A DNA stretch of 64,000 bases from Microbacterium sp. cx-55 (GCF_021117345.1 NZ_CP088261.1:1736001-1800000); one strand, 5' to 3'; counted from the first letter of the stretch, positions 39,449 through 48,677 are shown. The notes: generated by a model from the letters alone, not told the origin. Program-made: numbers and translations.

Positions 39449-40666
39449 TCAGGTGCGGAGCGGGGTGATGCCCTGCGACGTGCGCGGGAAGGTCGCGAGC
39501 GTGGCCTCGTCGATGTTGAGGTGGGCCGCCACGAGCGACGGGGGCACGTGCGCGAGCCAGTTGGCGAGCGACACCTCCTCGTACCTGTCGGTGCGGAACA
39601 CCTCGAGGAACTGCAGAACGTCTCCGCCGGTGTTCTCGATGTAGTGGCCGAGATTCTTCTTCACGACCCCGACGTCGCCCGCTCGAAAATCGGTCGTGTT
39701 CGCGTGCGGGCCGGTGTTGAACACCGTCATCCGTGCCGACCCGCGCAGGTAGTACTGCCACTCGTCGGCGTTCGGATGCCAGTGCAGTTCCCGCATCGAT
39801 CCGGGCTCGACCGTGACGAGGGCCGCGGCGACCGTGTTCGACAGCGGAAAGTTGGTGCTGTCCGCGATCTGGATGCTGCCGCCGCTGTTCTTGTGCCGCG
39901 GCTGCGACCGCGAGAGCCGGAAGATGATGGGCTCCGCCGCGCCCCATTCCACGCCGGCGTCCGCCTGGTCCTGGGCGAGATCCCCCGGCTCGTCGCCGAG
40001 GAAGATCCAGAGGTTGTGCAGCGGGATGTCGGTGAAGACCTCCTGCGCCACGCCGAAGTTCTTCGCGAGCACATCGGGGGGCGTGTGCGCGAACCAGTCC
40101 GTCAGCAGCAACGTGTTGGACTCGGACTGATTGCCGTCATCGAACGCGAGGACGAATTCGGCGCCGTCGGGCCCGAGGCCCTGAAGGGAGTGCGGCGTGC
40201 CCGCGGGGAAGAACCACACGTCCCCTTCCTCGACATCTTCGACGCTCGGGGCACCGCTGCGGCTCAGCGTCGTGACCCGCGCCTTTCCGCGCGTCATCAC
40301 CGCCCATTCCGCGGTCTGATGCCAGTGCAATTCGCGGATGCCGCCCGCCTGCAGGTACATGTTGACTCCGGCGATCTCGTCCGAGATGTGGAAGTCCTGT
40401 TTCGTCACTTCCCGGGCCCAGCCGCCGTCCTGCACGCGGCGCGGCGAGATGTTGAAGGACGACCAGAAGAACGGTTGGGTGCTGATGTCGGTTCCGGGTG
40501 CATCGATCTGGTTCGGGAACTGACTTGCGAGAACCGTGTTCTGCGGTCCGTTCATCTGGCGACTCTGCGGGTGCTGACGCGTGTTGATCTCGCCCTCGGG
40601 CGGAAGGTCCGGATTCCCCAGGACCGGGGCTTCATGATGAGGGGCGGCGCTCTCGGACGGTTCCAT
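39449..40666 (-). CDS. oxdC: Bicupin oxalate decarboxylase (OxdC type)
   Basis: Predicted to convert oxalate to formate and CO2 with manganese. The 405-residue protein has two cupin domains, each with a full metal site: H114, H116, E120, H159, then H295, H297, E302, H341. The active-site lid of Bacillus OxdC (SENST) reads SESNT here (181-185); the glutamate is kept, which favours decarboxylase over oxidase activity. The ATG at 40666 has AGGAGT upstream. No signal peptide. No formate or oxalate transporter is clearly linked, although an MFS gene is divergent. Confidence 0.88.
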   Translation of the reverse strand: MEPSESAAPHHEAPVLGNPDLPPEGEINTRQHPQSRQMNGPQNTVLASQFPNQIDAPGTDISTQPFFWSSFNISPRRVQDGGWAREVTKQDFHISDEIAGVNMYLQAGGIRELHWHQTAEWAVMTRGKARVTTLSRSGAPSVEDVEEGDVWFFPAGTPHSLQGLGPDGAEFVLAFDDGNQSESNTLLLTDWFAHTPPDVLAKNFGVAQEVFTDIPLHNLWIFLGDEPGDLAQDQADAGVEWGAAEPIIFRLSRSQPRHKNSGGSIQIADSTNFPLSNTVAAALVTVEPGSMRELHWHPNADEWQYYLRGSARMTVFNTGPHANTTDFRAGDVGVVKKNLGHYIENTGGDVLQFLEVFRTDRYEEVSLANWLAHVPPSLVAAHLNIDEATLATFPRTSQGITPLRT

Positions 40667-40959
40667 TCCGTACTCCTGTCTCGACGTGATCACGCGTGGG
40701 TTCAGTCTCGGAGCGCGAACCAGCGCGGGCATCCGTCAAAAGTCGTGACATCGTCCGGCCACATCCCGCAGGACGACTCTTCGGCGGCGGACCGCTGCCG
40801 CCCTGCCGGTCGCTCTCGCGGAGGCCGGTACGAGATGATGGTCGGGGTGTGCGCGCAAGGCGCACGTCCCGTGCGTGCGGCCGCGAGGGCTCCGTGCGTC
40901 GAGCGACGGCGTGTCCGCTGACGCTCCGGACCGCTGATCGAAGGGCAACTCCCGGACCC

Positions 40960-42159
40960 GTGTACTCCCTTCTGCTTGCGATCATCTACATCGCCTTCGT
41001 CAGCCTCGGACTTCCGGATTCACTGATCGGCGCCGGCTGGCCCGTCATGCAGCGAGACCTCGACGTGCCCGTCGCTTTTGCCGGGATCGTCACGACGATC
41101 ATCGCGGTCGGCACGATCGTGTCGAGCCTCGCGTCAGAGCGCCTGACCCGCCGGTTCGGTGCCGGTGCCGTGACAGCCGTCAGCGTGGGCATGACCGCGG
41201 CGGCGTTGTTCGGTTTCTCGATGTCCGGTTCGTTCTGGATGCTGTGCCTGTGGGCCATTCCGTACGGCCTCGGCGCCGGTGCCGTGGACGCGGCGCTGAA
41301 CAACTACGTCGCCGTGCACTACGCCGCCCGCCACATGAACTGGCTGCACGGGTGCTGGGGCCTGGGCGCGTCGATCAGCCCGTTCATCATGAGCTACGCC
41401 CTGACTGCCGGCGCGGGCTGGACGGGCGCTTATCTCGTCATCGGGATCGCGCAGGCGGTGCTCACGGTCGTGCTGCTCGTCAGCCTTCCTCTCTGGGGCA
41501 AGGTCAACCCTCTCGCGCCCAGTGCCGGACCCGCTGAGTCGGACGACGACGAGCCCGAGACGCGCGGGGCGCACGTCCCGCTCGGTCGGGTGCTGCGCAT
41601 CCCGGGGGTCCCCGCCATTCTGGCCGCGTTCTTCGCCTACTGCGCGCTCGAGAGCACGGCGATCCTGTGGGCCTCGACGTATCTGGTCACCGAGCGGGAG
41701 ATCGCTCCCGCCACCGCGGCCGCGTTCGCATCGCTCTTCCTCCTGGGCGTCACCGCGGGGCGTTTTCTCGCGGGGTTCTTCGCCGACCGGGTCGGAGATC
41801 GGAACATGATCCGCGGCGGCTTCGTGACGGTCGGCCTCGGAATCGTGCTGTTGATGCTTCCGCTGGGTACGGATGCGGGGGCGCTGATCGGGCTCGTCGC
41901 TCTCGGCCTCGGGTGCGCGCCGATCTATCCCGCGATCATCCACTCCACCCCGGTCAATTTCGGCCGTCGGAACTCGCAGGCCATCATCGGCATCCAGATG
42001 GCGGCGGCCTACACGGGTTCCACCGTGGCCCCGCCGCTGTTCGGCGCGATGTCGACGGCCTCCGGGCTCTGGATCTTCCCGGTGTTCCTCGCTGCGCTCG
42101 CTGCGCTCGGCCTGCTGATGTCGGAGCGACTGAACCACCTGGTCAGGCGACCGGCGTAG
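40960..42159 (+). CDS. MFS transporter
   Basis: A 399-residue membrane protein with twelve predicted helices and a charged central loop (SDDDEPETRG near residue 195). The conserved ERLTRRFGAG and ADRVGDRNM loops mark the two halves. It resembles the fucose-permease-like MFS branch (LPDSLIGAGWP at the start), but the substrate is unknown. The GTG at 40960 is chosen because the first helix begins at once; upstream in-frame sequence is arginine-rich and looks non-coding. The 293-base gap from oxdC holds only promoter-type sequence as far as I can see. Confidence 0.85.
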   Translation: MYSLLLAIIYIAFVSLGLPDSLIGAGWPVMQRDLDVPVAFAGIVTTIIAVGTIVSSLASERLTRRFGAGAVTAVSVGMTAAALFGFSMSGSFWMLCLWAIPYGLGAGAVDAALNNYVAVHYAARHMNWLHGCWGLGASISPFIMSYALTAGAGWTGAYLVIGIAQAVLTVVLLVSLPLWGKVNPLAPSAGPAESDDDEPETRGAHVPLGRVLRIPGVPAILAAFFAYCALESTAILWASTYLVTEREIAPATAAAFASLFLLGVTAGRFLAGFFADRVGDRNMIRGGFVTVGLGIVLLMLPLGTDAGALIGLVALGLGCAPIYPAIIHSTPVNFGRRNSQAIIGIQMAAAYTGSTVAPPLFGAMSTASGLWIFPVFLAALAALGLLMSERLNHLVRRPA

Positions 42160-42313
42160 CGCCAGCGGCCTCCGGTGCATCGCGAGCCGCCGCAGTGCTG
42201 ACCCCGGATTTCGCTGATCCCGGGCCCCGGCGTGGACTCGTCCTTCCGACCGGGGAGACGTCGCAGAATGAGAGACGACAGCGATCGCGATCGTTCGAAC
42301 GAGGGGAATCACG

Positions 42314-42895
42314 ATGGATGCTGATGCAGAGTCTTCCCGGCCGGAGTTGCCGTCGGGCACGGCAACGCCTGTCGACAACGCACCGCAGCCACTGATGGCG
42401 TTCACCTGGCGTGACGTGTGGCGGGGTGCGTGGGCAGCGTGGGGCGTATTCATGCTCATCGTCGTCGGTCTGCTGGTCGCCGTCACGATCGTGAACCCAC
42501 CCAGCGGCACGTACGCGTCACTGGAGATGTTGGCGTTCGTGTTCTACATCGTCGGATCGGCGATCGTTTCGGCCATCGTCACCGTGATCATGGCGCCGAT
42601 CGCGCGGGCGATCGAGCAGCGACTTCGCTATGTGGCGAGTCCCGGCATCCATGTCGCCGCGTTCGCCGCGCTCGGCGCGTTCGCCGCGCTCGGCGCGATC
42701 GTCGGCGTGGGATTCGTCGTCGCTGTCCTGGCGTGGAGCGCACAGTCCGGGGTGTTCACCGGACTGGAGAATCCGGTGGCGGCGTTCGTCGCGGTCGCGA
42801 TCGTGGCGTTCTCTACGTCAGCGGGGTGGGCCTACGGGTACGGGCGGGCTCGTCGTGCGCGAGTGGGTGACGACGCGCAGACGCGGGAGGTCTGA
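42314..42895 (+). CDS. Membrane protein of unknown function
   Basis: The 193-residue protein has a hydrophilic N-terminus (1-38) and four predicted membrane helices, ending in a basic tail. ATG at 42314 has the SD AGGGGAA at good spacing. A perfect tandem duplication of 18 bases (42661-42678 and 42679-42696) encodes the repeated FAALGA in the third helix. I do not recognise a family. It is convergent with the LysR gene, with 11 bases between the stops. Confidence 0.75.
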   Translation: MDADAESSRPELPSGTATPVDNAPQPLMAFTWRDVWRGAWAAWGVFMLIVVGLLVAVTIVNPPSGTYASLEMLAFVFYIVGSAIVSAIVTVIMAPIARAIEQRLRYVASPGIHVAAFAALGAFAALGAIVGVGFVVAVLAWSAQSGVFTGLENPVAAFVAVAIVAFSTSAGWAYGYGRARRARVGDDAQTREV

Positions 42896-42906
42896 GCGGC
42901 GCGGAG

Positions 42907-43848
42907 CTAGCCGAGCAGAACCACTCCGAACCCTGAGACGACGGCGCGCAGTTCGGCGAGATAACGCTCCGCCTGTTCCGTGAGCGGGATGGCGGAGTGG
43001 CCGATCCAGCCGATCTCGATCCGTTCATCGATGTCGAGCGGGATGGCGATGATCTCGGGGTCCAGGTCGTCGCTGATGATGCCCGTCGAGATCGTGTAGC
43101 CGTCGAGTCCGATCATGAGGTTGAAGATCGTCGCGCGGTCGGAGACCCGGATCTCCTGCGCACTCGAGAGCGTCGAAAGGATCTCCTCGGCGAAGTAGAA
43201 CGAGTTGTTCGCACCCTGGTCGAAGGTGAGTCGTGGCGAGTCGGCGAGGTCGGCGAGGGTGACGCGCTCCCGCGCGGCGAGCGGGTTGTTCCGGGAGATG
43301 AAGATGTGCGGCTCGGCGAGGAACAGCGGGTGGAAGATCAACCCGGAGTCCCGGAGCAGTTTGTCGATAACGTTCCGGTTGAAGTCGTTCCGGTAGAGGA
43401 TGCCGAGTTCGCTGCGGAGCGTGCGGACGTCTTCGATGATGTCCCAGGTGCGGGTCTCCCGGAGCGAGAACTCGTACTCGGCTGCGCCGCTACTCTTCAC
43501 CATTCGAACGAACGCGTCGACGACGAACGAGTAGTGCTGTGCCGAGACGCCGAGCAGGCGACGGGACGGCGGCCGACCGAGATAGCGCTGCTCGAGGAGG
43601 GCCACCTGTTCGGTGACCTGCCGCGCGTAGCCGAGGAACTCGGCCCCCTCGGCGGTGAGTGTCACGCCCCGCGCCGAGCGCAGGAGAAGGGCGTGGCCCA
43701 CCCGCGCCTCCAGGTCCTTCATCGCCGCCGACATCGTCGGTTGCGAGACGTAGAGCAGGTCGGCCGCGGCGCTGATGGATCCCTCCGCAGCAACCTCGAC
43801 GAAGTAATGCAACTGCTGGAGCGTGATTGCTCCTGATCCGCGAGCCAT
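42907..43848 (-). CDS. LysR family transcriptional regulator of mesX-mesD (predicted)
   Basis: A 313-residue LysR regulator with an N-terminal winged helix-turn-helix (LQQLHYFVEVAAEGSISAAADLLYVSQPTMS) and a two-lobed effector domain. It is divergent from mesX with 64 bases between starts, so it probably controls that pair in response to methionine or homocysteine status. The intergenic region has the perfect palindrome CCTATAGG (43857-43864). The ATG at 43848 lies six bases after TAGGTT on the minus strand, so the gene seems leaderless and the palindrome would overlap its promoter. Confidence 0.87.
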   Translation of the reverse strand: MARGSGAITLQQLHYFVEVAAEGSISAAADLLYVSQPTMSAAMKDLEARVGHALLLRSARGVTLTAEGAEFLGYARQVTEQVALLEQRYLGRPPSRRLLGVSAQHYSFVVDAFVRMVKSSGAAEYEFSLRETRTWDIIEDVRTLRSELGILYRNDFNRNVIDKLLRDSGLIFHPLFLAEPHIFISRNNPLAARERVTLADLADSPRLTFDQGANNSFYFAEEILSTLSSAQEIRVSDRATIFNLMIGLDGYTISTGIISDDLDPEIIAIPLDIDERIEIGWIGHSAIPLTEQAERYLAELRAVVSGFGVVLLG

Positions 43849-43912
43849 AGATAGAACCTATAGGACCGCATAGCCTGGCCAAGTTACTCGATAGTTCCGG
43901 AGGGCCTGCACG

Positions 43913-44968
43913 ATGGAGCGACAGACTTCCGCAAGGCCGAGCCCGGCCGACCAGCCACCGGATTGGCCGCTCATGGCGAACGACTTCGCGTTCCACATCA
44001 CCACCACCCGCTTCGATGAGGACTACGCTCCGTCCGACAGCTCACGGATCACGACGAACTTCGCCAACCTGGCCCGAGGCGCGCACCGCCGGCAGAATCT
44101 CCGCAACGCCCTGACGATGATCGACCGCCGATTCAACGATCTCGCACCCGAAGACAACCCGAACCGGGACCGATACGGAGTCGAGCTCGAGATCGTCTCG
44201 GTCGAGGTGAAATTCGCTGCGGCAGGCGCGGATCAGATCTTCCCGCTGCTCGAGGTTCTCGACGTCCATATCGTCGACCACCGGACCGGCGAACGCCATC
44301 ACGGGATCGTGGGGAACAACTTCTCGTCCTACGTCCGCGATTACGACTTCAGCATCCGCCTGCCAGCGGCGACGGCGGCCGCAGGAACCTTCACGGTGCC
44401 CGATGACTTCGGCGAGCTGCACGGCAAGCTGTTCCAGCACTTCCTCGAGTCGCCCGAGTACCGGGAACGGTTCCTGACGCCGCCGGTGATCTGCATCAGC
44501 GTCTCCACCAGCAAGACCTACCGCCGGGGCGACTATCGCCATCCGGTGCTCGGCGTCGAGTACCTGCAGGATGACGACTCCCTGACGGACGCGTACTTCG
44601 CGCGGATGGGGCTGCGCGTTCGATACTTCATGCCCCCCGGAGGCGTCGCGCCCCTCGCGTTCTACTTCCGCGGTGATCTCCCGAACGACTACTCCGACCT
44701 TCAGCTCGCCGGCACGATCGGCACCATGGAGACGTTCCAGAAGATCTACCGACCGGAGATCTACAACGCGAACTCTTCCGCCGCGCACCTCTATCGACCG
44801 AGTCTGGAGGGGCAGGACTACACGCCGACAGAGATCGCCTACGACCGCGACGAGCGAAATCGGCTCGCCGCGACGCAGGGCAAGTACACCGAGGAACACT
44901 TCATCACCCCCCACCGGACAGCGCTGGAGCAGTGGGCCGCCAACTACCCCGCGCCCGTCGTCCGATGA
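43913..44968 (+). CDS. mesX: MesX (DUF1852), partner of the methionine synthase MesD
   Basis: This 351-residue DUF1852 protein occurs almost only beside short MetE-like genes; in characterised cases it is required for the folate-independent methionine synthase MesD, which also depends on oxygen. Recognisable stretches include NDFAFHITTTRFDEDY near residue 23, NFANLARG and FLTPPVICISVSTSKTYRR. The ATG at 43913 has GGAGGG nine bases upstream; an inner ATG at 43973 lacks an SD. The stop overlaps an in-frame ATG of the next gene. The biochemical role of MesX is not settled. Confidence 0.88.
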   Translation: MERQTSARPSPADQPPDWPLMANDFAFHITTTRFDEDYAPSDSSRITTNFANLARGAHRRQNLRNALTMIDRRFNDLAPEDNPNRDRYGVELEIVSVEVKFAAAGADQIFPLLEVLDVHIVDHRTGERHHGIVGNNFSSYVRDYDFSIRLPAATAAAGTFTVPDDFGELHGKLFQHFLESPEYRERFLTPPVICISVSTSKTYRRGDYRHPVLGVEYLQDDDSLTDAYFARMGLRVRYFMPPGGVAPLAFYFRGDLPNDYSDLQLAGTIGTMETFQKIYRPEIYNANSSAAHLYRPSLEGQDYTPTEIAYDRDERNRLAATQGKYTEEHFITPHRTALEQWAANYPAPVVR

Positions 44969-44988
44969 ACAGCGGAGAGACATCGATC

Positions 44989-46026
44989 ATGCACACGCTC
45001 TTGCCCACCTCCATCGTCGGCAGCCTGCCGAAGCCGTCGTGGCTCGCACAGCCGGAGACACTCTGGTCTCCGTGGAAACTGGAGGGTGCGTCCCTCGCCG
45101 AGGGCAAACAGGATGCGTTGCGCAGCGCCGTCCAGGAGCAGCGTCTGCGTGGCATCGACATCATCAGCGACGGTGAGCAGACCCGCCAGCACTTCGTCAC
45201 GACGTTCATCGAGCACCTCAGCGGCGTCGATTTCGCGCAGCGCGAGACCGTGCGCATCCGCAATCGCTACGACGCGAGCGTGCCGACCGTCGTCGGCGCC
45301 GTGAGCCGGGAGAAGCCCGTCTTCGTCGAGGACGCGAAATTCCTCCGCCAACAGACGGACCAGCCCATCAAATGGGCGCTCCCCGGCCCGATGACGATGA
45401 TCGACACGCTGTGCGACCGCCACTATAAGAGTCGCGAGAAGTTGGCGTGGGAGTTCGCGACCATCCTCAATCAGGAGGCGAAAGAGCTCGAGGCTGCGGG
45501 GGTCGACATCATCCAGTTCGACGAACCCTCGTTCAACGTCTTCTTCGACGAGGTTCAGGACTGGGGTGTCGCGACGCTCGAGAGGGCCACGGAAGGACTG
45601 CGCGCCCACACCGCCGTCCACATCTGTTACGGATACGGGATCAAGGCGAACACCGACTGGAAAGCGTCCCTCGGGGCGGAGTGGCGCCAGTACGAGGAGT
45701 TCTTCCCGCTTCTGCAACGGTCGACCGTCGACATCGTCTCGTTGGAATGCCAGAACTCCCACGTCCCCATCGACCTCATCGAGCTCATCCGCGGCAAGAA
45801 GGTCATGCTCGGCGCCATCGACGTGGCGAGCGAGCGCATCGAGAGTCCCGAGGACGTCGCCGACACCCTTCGGAAAGCACTCGCCTTCGTCGACGCGGAC
45901 AACCTCATCCCGAGCACGAACTGCGGCATGGCACCGCTCCCCCGCGACGTCTCACTCCAGAAGCTCAGCGCGCTCAGCGCGGGCGCCGAGATCGTCCGTC
46001 AGGAGCTCGCGGCAGCACAGTCCTGA
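44989..46026 (+). CDS. mesD: MesD-type core methionine synthase (cobalamin- and folate-independent)
   Basis: The 345-residue protein matches only the catalytic C-terminal half of MetE (about 750 aa). All zinc ligands are present: H211 and C213 in HICYGYG, E253 in SLECQ, C312 in TNCGM; FDEPSFN is also conserved. The absent N-terminal half is what handles the folate polyglutamate substrate in MetE. The ATG at 44989 is supported by GGAGAG upstream; an ATG at 44965 overlapping the mesX stop (ATGA) would add eight residues. The methyl donor of MesD is not known. Confidence 0.88.
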   Translation: MHTLLPTSIVGSLPKPSWLAQPETLWSPWKLEGASLAEGKQDALRSAVQEQRLRGIDIISDGEQTRQHFVTTFIEHLSGVDFAQRETVRIRNRYDASVPTVVGAVSREKPVFVEDAKFLRQQTDQPIKWALPGPMTMIDTLCDRHYKSREKLAWEFATILNQEAKELEAAGVDIIQFDEPSFNVFFDEVQDWGVATLERATEGLRAHTAVHICYGYGIKANTDWKASLGAEWRQYEEFFPLLQRSTVDIVSLECQNSHVPIDLIELIRGKKVMLGAIDVASERIESPEDVADTLRKALAFVDADNLIPSTNCGMAPLPRDVSLQKLSALSAGAEIVRQELAAAQS

Positions 46027-46050
46027 CCCGCCCCCACCGAACGCTAAAAG

Positions 46051-46077
46051 AACCCCGGTCAGCGACTGACCGGGGTT
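46051..46077 (-). terminator. Terminator of tRNA-Ala (also between mesD and tRNA)
   Basis: A perfect 12-bp stem (46051-46062 with 46066-46077) and a 3-base loop. On the minus strand it is followed by CTTTTAG, so it terminates tRNA-Ala; the convergent mesD transcript probably uses the same hairpin. Confidence 0.85.
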
Positions 46078-46086
46078 CCTCGTGGG

Positions 46087-46159
46087 TGGACCTGAGGGGA
46101 CTCGAACCCCTGACCCCCTGCATGCCATGCAGGTGCGCTACCAGCTGCGCCACAGGCCC
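46087..46159 (-). tRNA. tRNA-Ala (anticodon GGC)
   Basis: A 73-base cloverleaf. The acceptor GGGCCTG pairs with CAGGTCC (one G-T pair), discriminator A. The D-arm is GCGC..GCGC, the anticodon stem CCTGC/GCAGG carries the loop ATGGCAT, and the T-arm contains GGTTCGAGTCC. The 3' CCA is not encoded. The promoter is the TACGCT element at 46192-46197. Confidence 0.96.
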
Positions 46160-46191
46160 TTAACCTTCGCCCCTGTCGGGGCAACCCCCCT

Positions 46192-46197
46192 AGCGTA
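46192..46197 (-). promoter_or_regulatory. -10 element of tRNA-Ala
   Basis: TACGCT on the minus strand, 33 bases from the mature tRNA 5' end, followed by AGGGGGGTTGCC. It closely matches the element in front of tRNA-Asn (3371-3376), including the GGGGTTGCC that follows. The rest of the 46160-46295 gap shows no gene. Confidence 0.55.
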
Positions 46198-46295
46198 CTA
46201 CATCCGAGACGGCCCCTCGAAACCCGCGTCACCGCTCGCGCGTGTCGTCGCGAAGGCAACGAAACGCGCGAGGAACAGCGCTCGCGAGGGGCGCG

Positions 46296-46673
46296 TCAGT
46301 CGGTGGTCGCGCGCTCGGGGAGCTCGATCGGCACCGTCGGGCAGTCCTTCCACAGGCGCTCAAGCCCGTAGAACACACGCTCCTGCTCGTGGAAGACATG
46401 CACGACGAGATCACCGAAGTCGAGCAGGACCCAGCGGGATTCCTGGCGGCCCTCGCGACGCAGACGCTTGACGCCTGCCTCGAGCAGCTGCTCCTCGATC
46501 TCATCGGCGATCGCGGCCACATTGCGCTCGTTGCGTCCGGTGACGAGCAGGAAGATGTCAACGAGCGGCAGCGGCTCGGAGACGTCGAGCGCCACCAGAT
46601 CTTCACCGCTCTTCGAGTCCGCCGCGCGTGCGGCGATCTGCAATGCGTCGATACCTGCGGATGTTGCGGTCAT
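46296..46673 (-). CDS. rsfS: Ribosome silencing factor
   Basis: A 125-residue RsfS/DUF143 protein that binds uL14 and blocks subunit joining in starvation. Typical blocks are KSGEDLVALDVSEPLPLVDIFLLVTG, RNVAAIADEIEE and SRWVLLDFGDLVVHVFHEQER. The ATG at 46673 overlaps the upstream stop by four bases, so it is coupled to the nadD transcript. Confidence 0.95.
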   Translation of the reverse strand: MTATSAGIDALQIAARAADSKSGEDLVALDVSEPLPLVDIFLLVTGRNERNVAAIADEIEEQLLEAGVKRLRREGRQESRWVLLDFGDLVVHVFHEQERVFYGLERLWKDCPTVPIELPERATTD

Positions 46674-47842
46674 GCGAAAGCTCCCGTCGCCACGGCGAGG
46701 ATGAGGACGCCCACCAGAGCAAGAGCGAGAGCGCCCGCCGTGATCGCAAGGGTGAGCATGAGCCGGCTGCCTTTTTCGGGAGCCGGCGGACGGATGATCT
46801 CGTCCGCACTGCGGACGGTGCTGATCGCGGCGCTGGCCGCGATCGGAGTAGGGGAAGAGGAGGCCGGAAGCTCACCGTCGACGAGGATGGCGTCTGCTTC
46901 CTTGCCGTCGGTCGTTCCAGGCGCGTGCCCGTGCGAACCGAGTCCCTCGGGAAGCGCGAAGGTACCCGTGATGAGCACCTCGCCCGTCGCCGCGATCGGC
47001 GATGTGAGCGAACCCGTCGAGGGCGTCTGCGACAGGATCAGAGCGTTCGGCGCCATCGACGAGCCGGTCGACGCGCTGTCGCGCGTGAGCAGGTGATCGA
47101 ACGACGGCGGAAGTTCCACCTCGGGAGCAGCGCCCTCGAGCAACGCCGAGCCGAGCTGCGGTGAAACCGTGGCGGCGGGCTCCGGAGCGAACACTCCGGC
47201 GTCCGCGCCCTTGTGCTCCGCATTCTCGCGCGCGTCGTCCTCCTGCAGAGCGGCTTCCGCGGTCAGCAGCGGCGTCTGGTCGGCGGGACGCTCGTCGTCG
47301 ACCGCATCGAAGAGGCCCGCGATCGTGCGCGTCACCGTCTCCGGCTCGTCGGCCTCCGTCGCCGGCGCTTCCGCGGGGGACTCGGATGCAGCGCCCGCCG
47401 GTGCAGCCACAGGGGCCGCGGGGGCATCCGGCGTGATGACCGGAATGGACGCCGTGCGGATGCGCTCCTGCTCGCGCGCGGCGCGGCGGGTGAGCGGCGA
47501 GACGCCGAGATCGACGCTCGCGTCGGAGCGCGGCGCGGGCGGCACCACGGAGGGCGCAGCCTCACGGGCGAGAGGGGCCGCCGGCGGCGTCTTCTCCGGC
47601 GCCGACTCGTTCGCCGGGGCCACAGTGTCCGCGACCGGGGCCTCATCGGCCGTCGCGGACGACTCGGCTGCGGTCGGCTCTTCGGGCGCTACCGGCGCCT
47701 CGACGGGCTCGACCGGCACGCGTTCGGCCTCGTCGGCCGCTGCCATGTCGGGCGTGACGATGGGTGTCGATCCGGTGTTCCGGATCTCGCGCATCTGCCG
47801 CCGGGTCAACGGCGGCGTGCGGGAATCTTCAGGGTTGCTCAT
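46670..47842 (-). CDS. Proline/alanine-rich single-pass membrane protein of unknown function
   Basis: A 390-residue low-complexity protein with one membrane helix near the C-terminus (about 362-386) and no signal peptide, so most of it faces the cytoplasm. Two copies of a short motif occur: [21 protein letters not shown] at 11-31 and [27 protein letters not shown] at 116-138. They may be binding sites for a partner. The frame is fixed by ATGA overlaps with nadD upstream and rsfS downstream. I recognise no enzyme domain. Confidence 0.75.
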   Translation of the reverse strand: MSNPEDSRTPPLTRRQMREIRNTGSTPIVTPDMAAADEAERVPVEPVEAPVAPEEPTAAESSATADEAPVADTVAPANESAPEKTPPAAPLAREAAPSVVPPAPRSDASVDLGVSPLTRRAAREQERIRTASIPVITPDAPAAPVAAPAGAASESPAEAPATEADEPETVTRTIAGLFDAVDDERPADQTPLLTAEAALQEDDARENAEHKGADAGVFAPEPAATVSPQLGSALLEGAAPEVELPPSFDHLLTRDSASTGSSMAPNALILSQTPSTGSLTSPIAATGEVLITGTFALPEGLGSHGHAPGTTDGKEADAILVDGELPASSSPTPIAASAAISTVRSADEIIRPPAPEKGSRLMLTLAITAGALALALVGVLILAVATGAFA

Positions 47843-48435
47843 GCCTTGCTCCGATAGAGGTGGTGCTTCGCAATGTACTGGACGACCCCATCGGGGACGA
47901 GGTACCACACCGGTTGCCCGCTACGCACGCGGTTCCGACAGTCGGTGGACGAGATCGCCAGGGCCGGGATCTCGAGCAAGCTGACCTCGCCGTCCGGCAG
48001 GCCTGCTGCGCTCAAGGGATGCCCGGGACGGGAAACGGCCACGAAGTGGGCGAGGTCCCACAGTTCATCATGGTCCCTCCAGCTGAGAATCTGCGCCACG
48101 GCGTCTGCTCCCGTGATGAAGAACAGCTCCGCATCCGGGCGCTGCGTCTTCAAATCACGCAGGGTGTCGATCGTGTAGGTCGGCCCCGAGCGATCCATAT
48201 CGACGCGGCTCACGCTGAAACTCGGGTTCGATGCCGTCGCGATCACGGTCATCAGGTAGCGGTCTTCACTCGGGGAGACGGTCGATTTCTGCCACGGACG
48301 ACCCGTGGGCACGAAAATCACCTCGTCCAAATCGAACGAGGTGGCGACTTCACTGGCAGCGACGAGGTGGCCATGATGGATGGGGTCGAAGGTGCCGCCC
48401 ATCACGCCGATACGCGGAGGTCGATCCGCGGTCAT
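47839..48435 (-). CDS. nadD: Nicotinate-mononucleotide adenylyltransferase
   Basis: The NaMN adenylyltransferase of NAD synthesis, 198 residues. The nucleotidyltransferase motif [12 protein letters not shown] is near the N-terminus and the second motif [10 protein letters not shown] (ISSTxxR type) near residue 160. The stop overlaps the next ATG by four bases. The nadD-rsfS linkage is conserved across many bacteria. Confidence 0.95.
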   Translation of the reverse strand: MTADRPPRIGVMGGTFDPIHHGHLVAASEVATSFDLDEVIFVPTGRPWQKSTVSPSEDRYLMTVIATASNPSFSVSRVDMDRSGPTYTIDTLRDLKTQRPDAELFFITGADAVAQILSWRDHDELWDLAHFVAVSRPGHPLSAAGLPDGEVSLLEIPALAISSTDCRNRVRSGQPVWYLVPDGVVQYIAKHHLYRSKA

Positions 48436-48446
48436 CGCGGAGCCCG

Positions 48447-48677
48447 TCAGTGGCCCTGTCCGTGGCCGGTGGGCTGCAGATCCGCCGCGTGCTTCTCGGC
48501 GTACGCCTTCGCCTTGTGCGCGTGACGGTTCGACACGTTGCGGTACGAGAACGTGACGAGCGCCAGGGAGCTGAAGACGATGAACGCGATCACGCCGAAG
48601 CCGACGGTCTCGAGAGCGACGTTGCCGTGGTGCTCGGCCTCTTCTGCGAGGAGGGCGAGGGTCGTGGCAAAGCTCAT
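48447..48677 (-). CDS. Small single-pass membrane protein
   Basis: A 76-residue protein with one membrane helix (about 22-43, [20 protein letters not shown]) and a charged, histidine-rich C-terminus ([17 protein letters not shown], ending GHGQGH). The ATG at 48677 has GGAGAT upstream. It lies 11 bases before nadD, so the two are probably co-transcribed. Such proteins are conserved next to nadD in Microbacteriaceae, but I know of no function. Confidence 0.8.
   Translation of the reverse strand: MSFATTLALLAEEAEHHGNVALETVGFGVIAFIVFSSLALVTFSYRNVSNRHAHKAKAYAEKHAADLQPTGHGQGH

Noticed and set aside
40696-40959. In-frame N-terminal extension of the MFS transporter
   Set aside because: The extension is Arg/Pro-rich and unlike any MFS N-terminus. 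It reads through the oxdC promoter region, and the first helix starts right after the GTG at 40960.
43849-43912. Possible SAM or other riboswitch upstream of mesX
   Set aside because: Only 64 bases separate the LysR start from mesX, too short for a known riboswitch plus promoter, and no aptamer pattern is visible.
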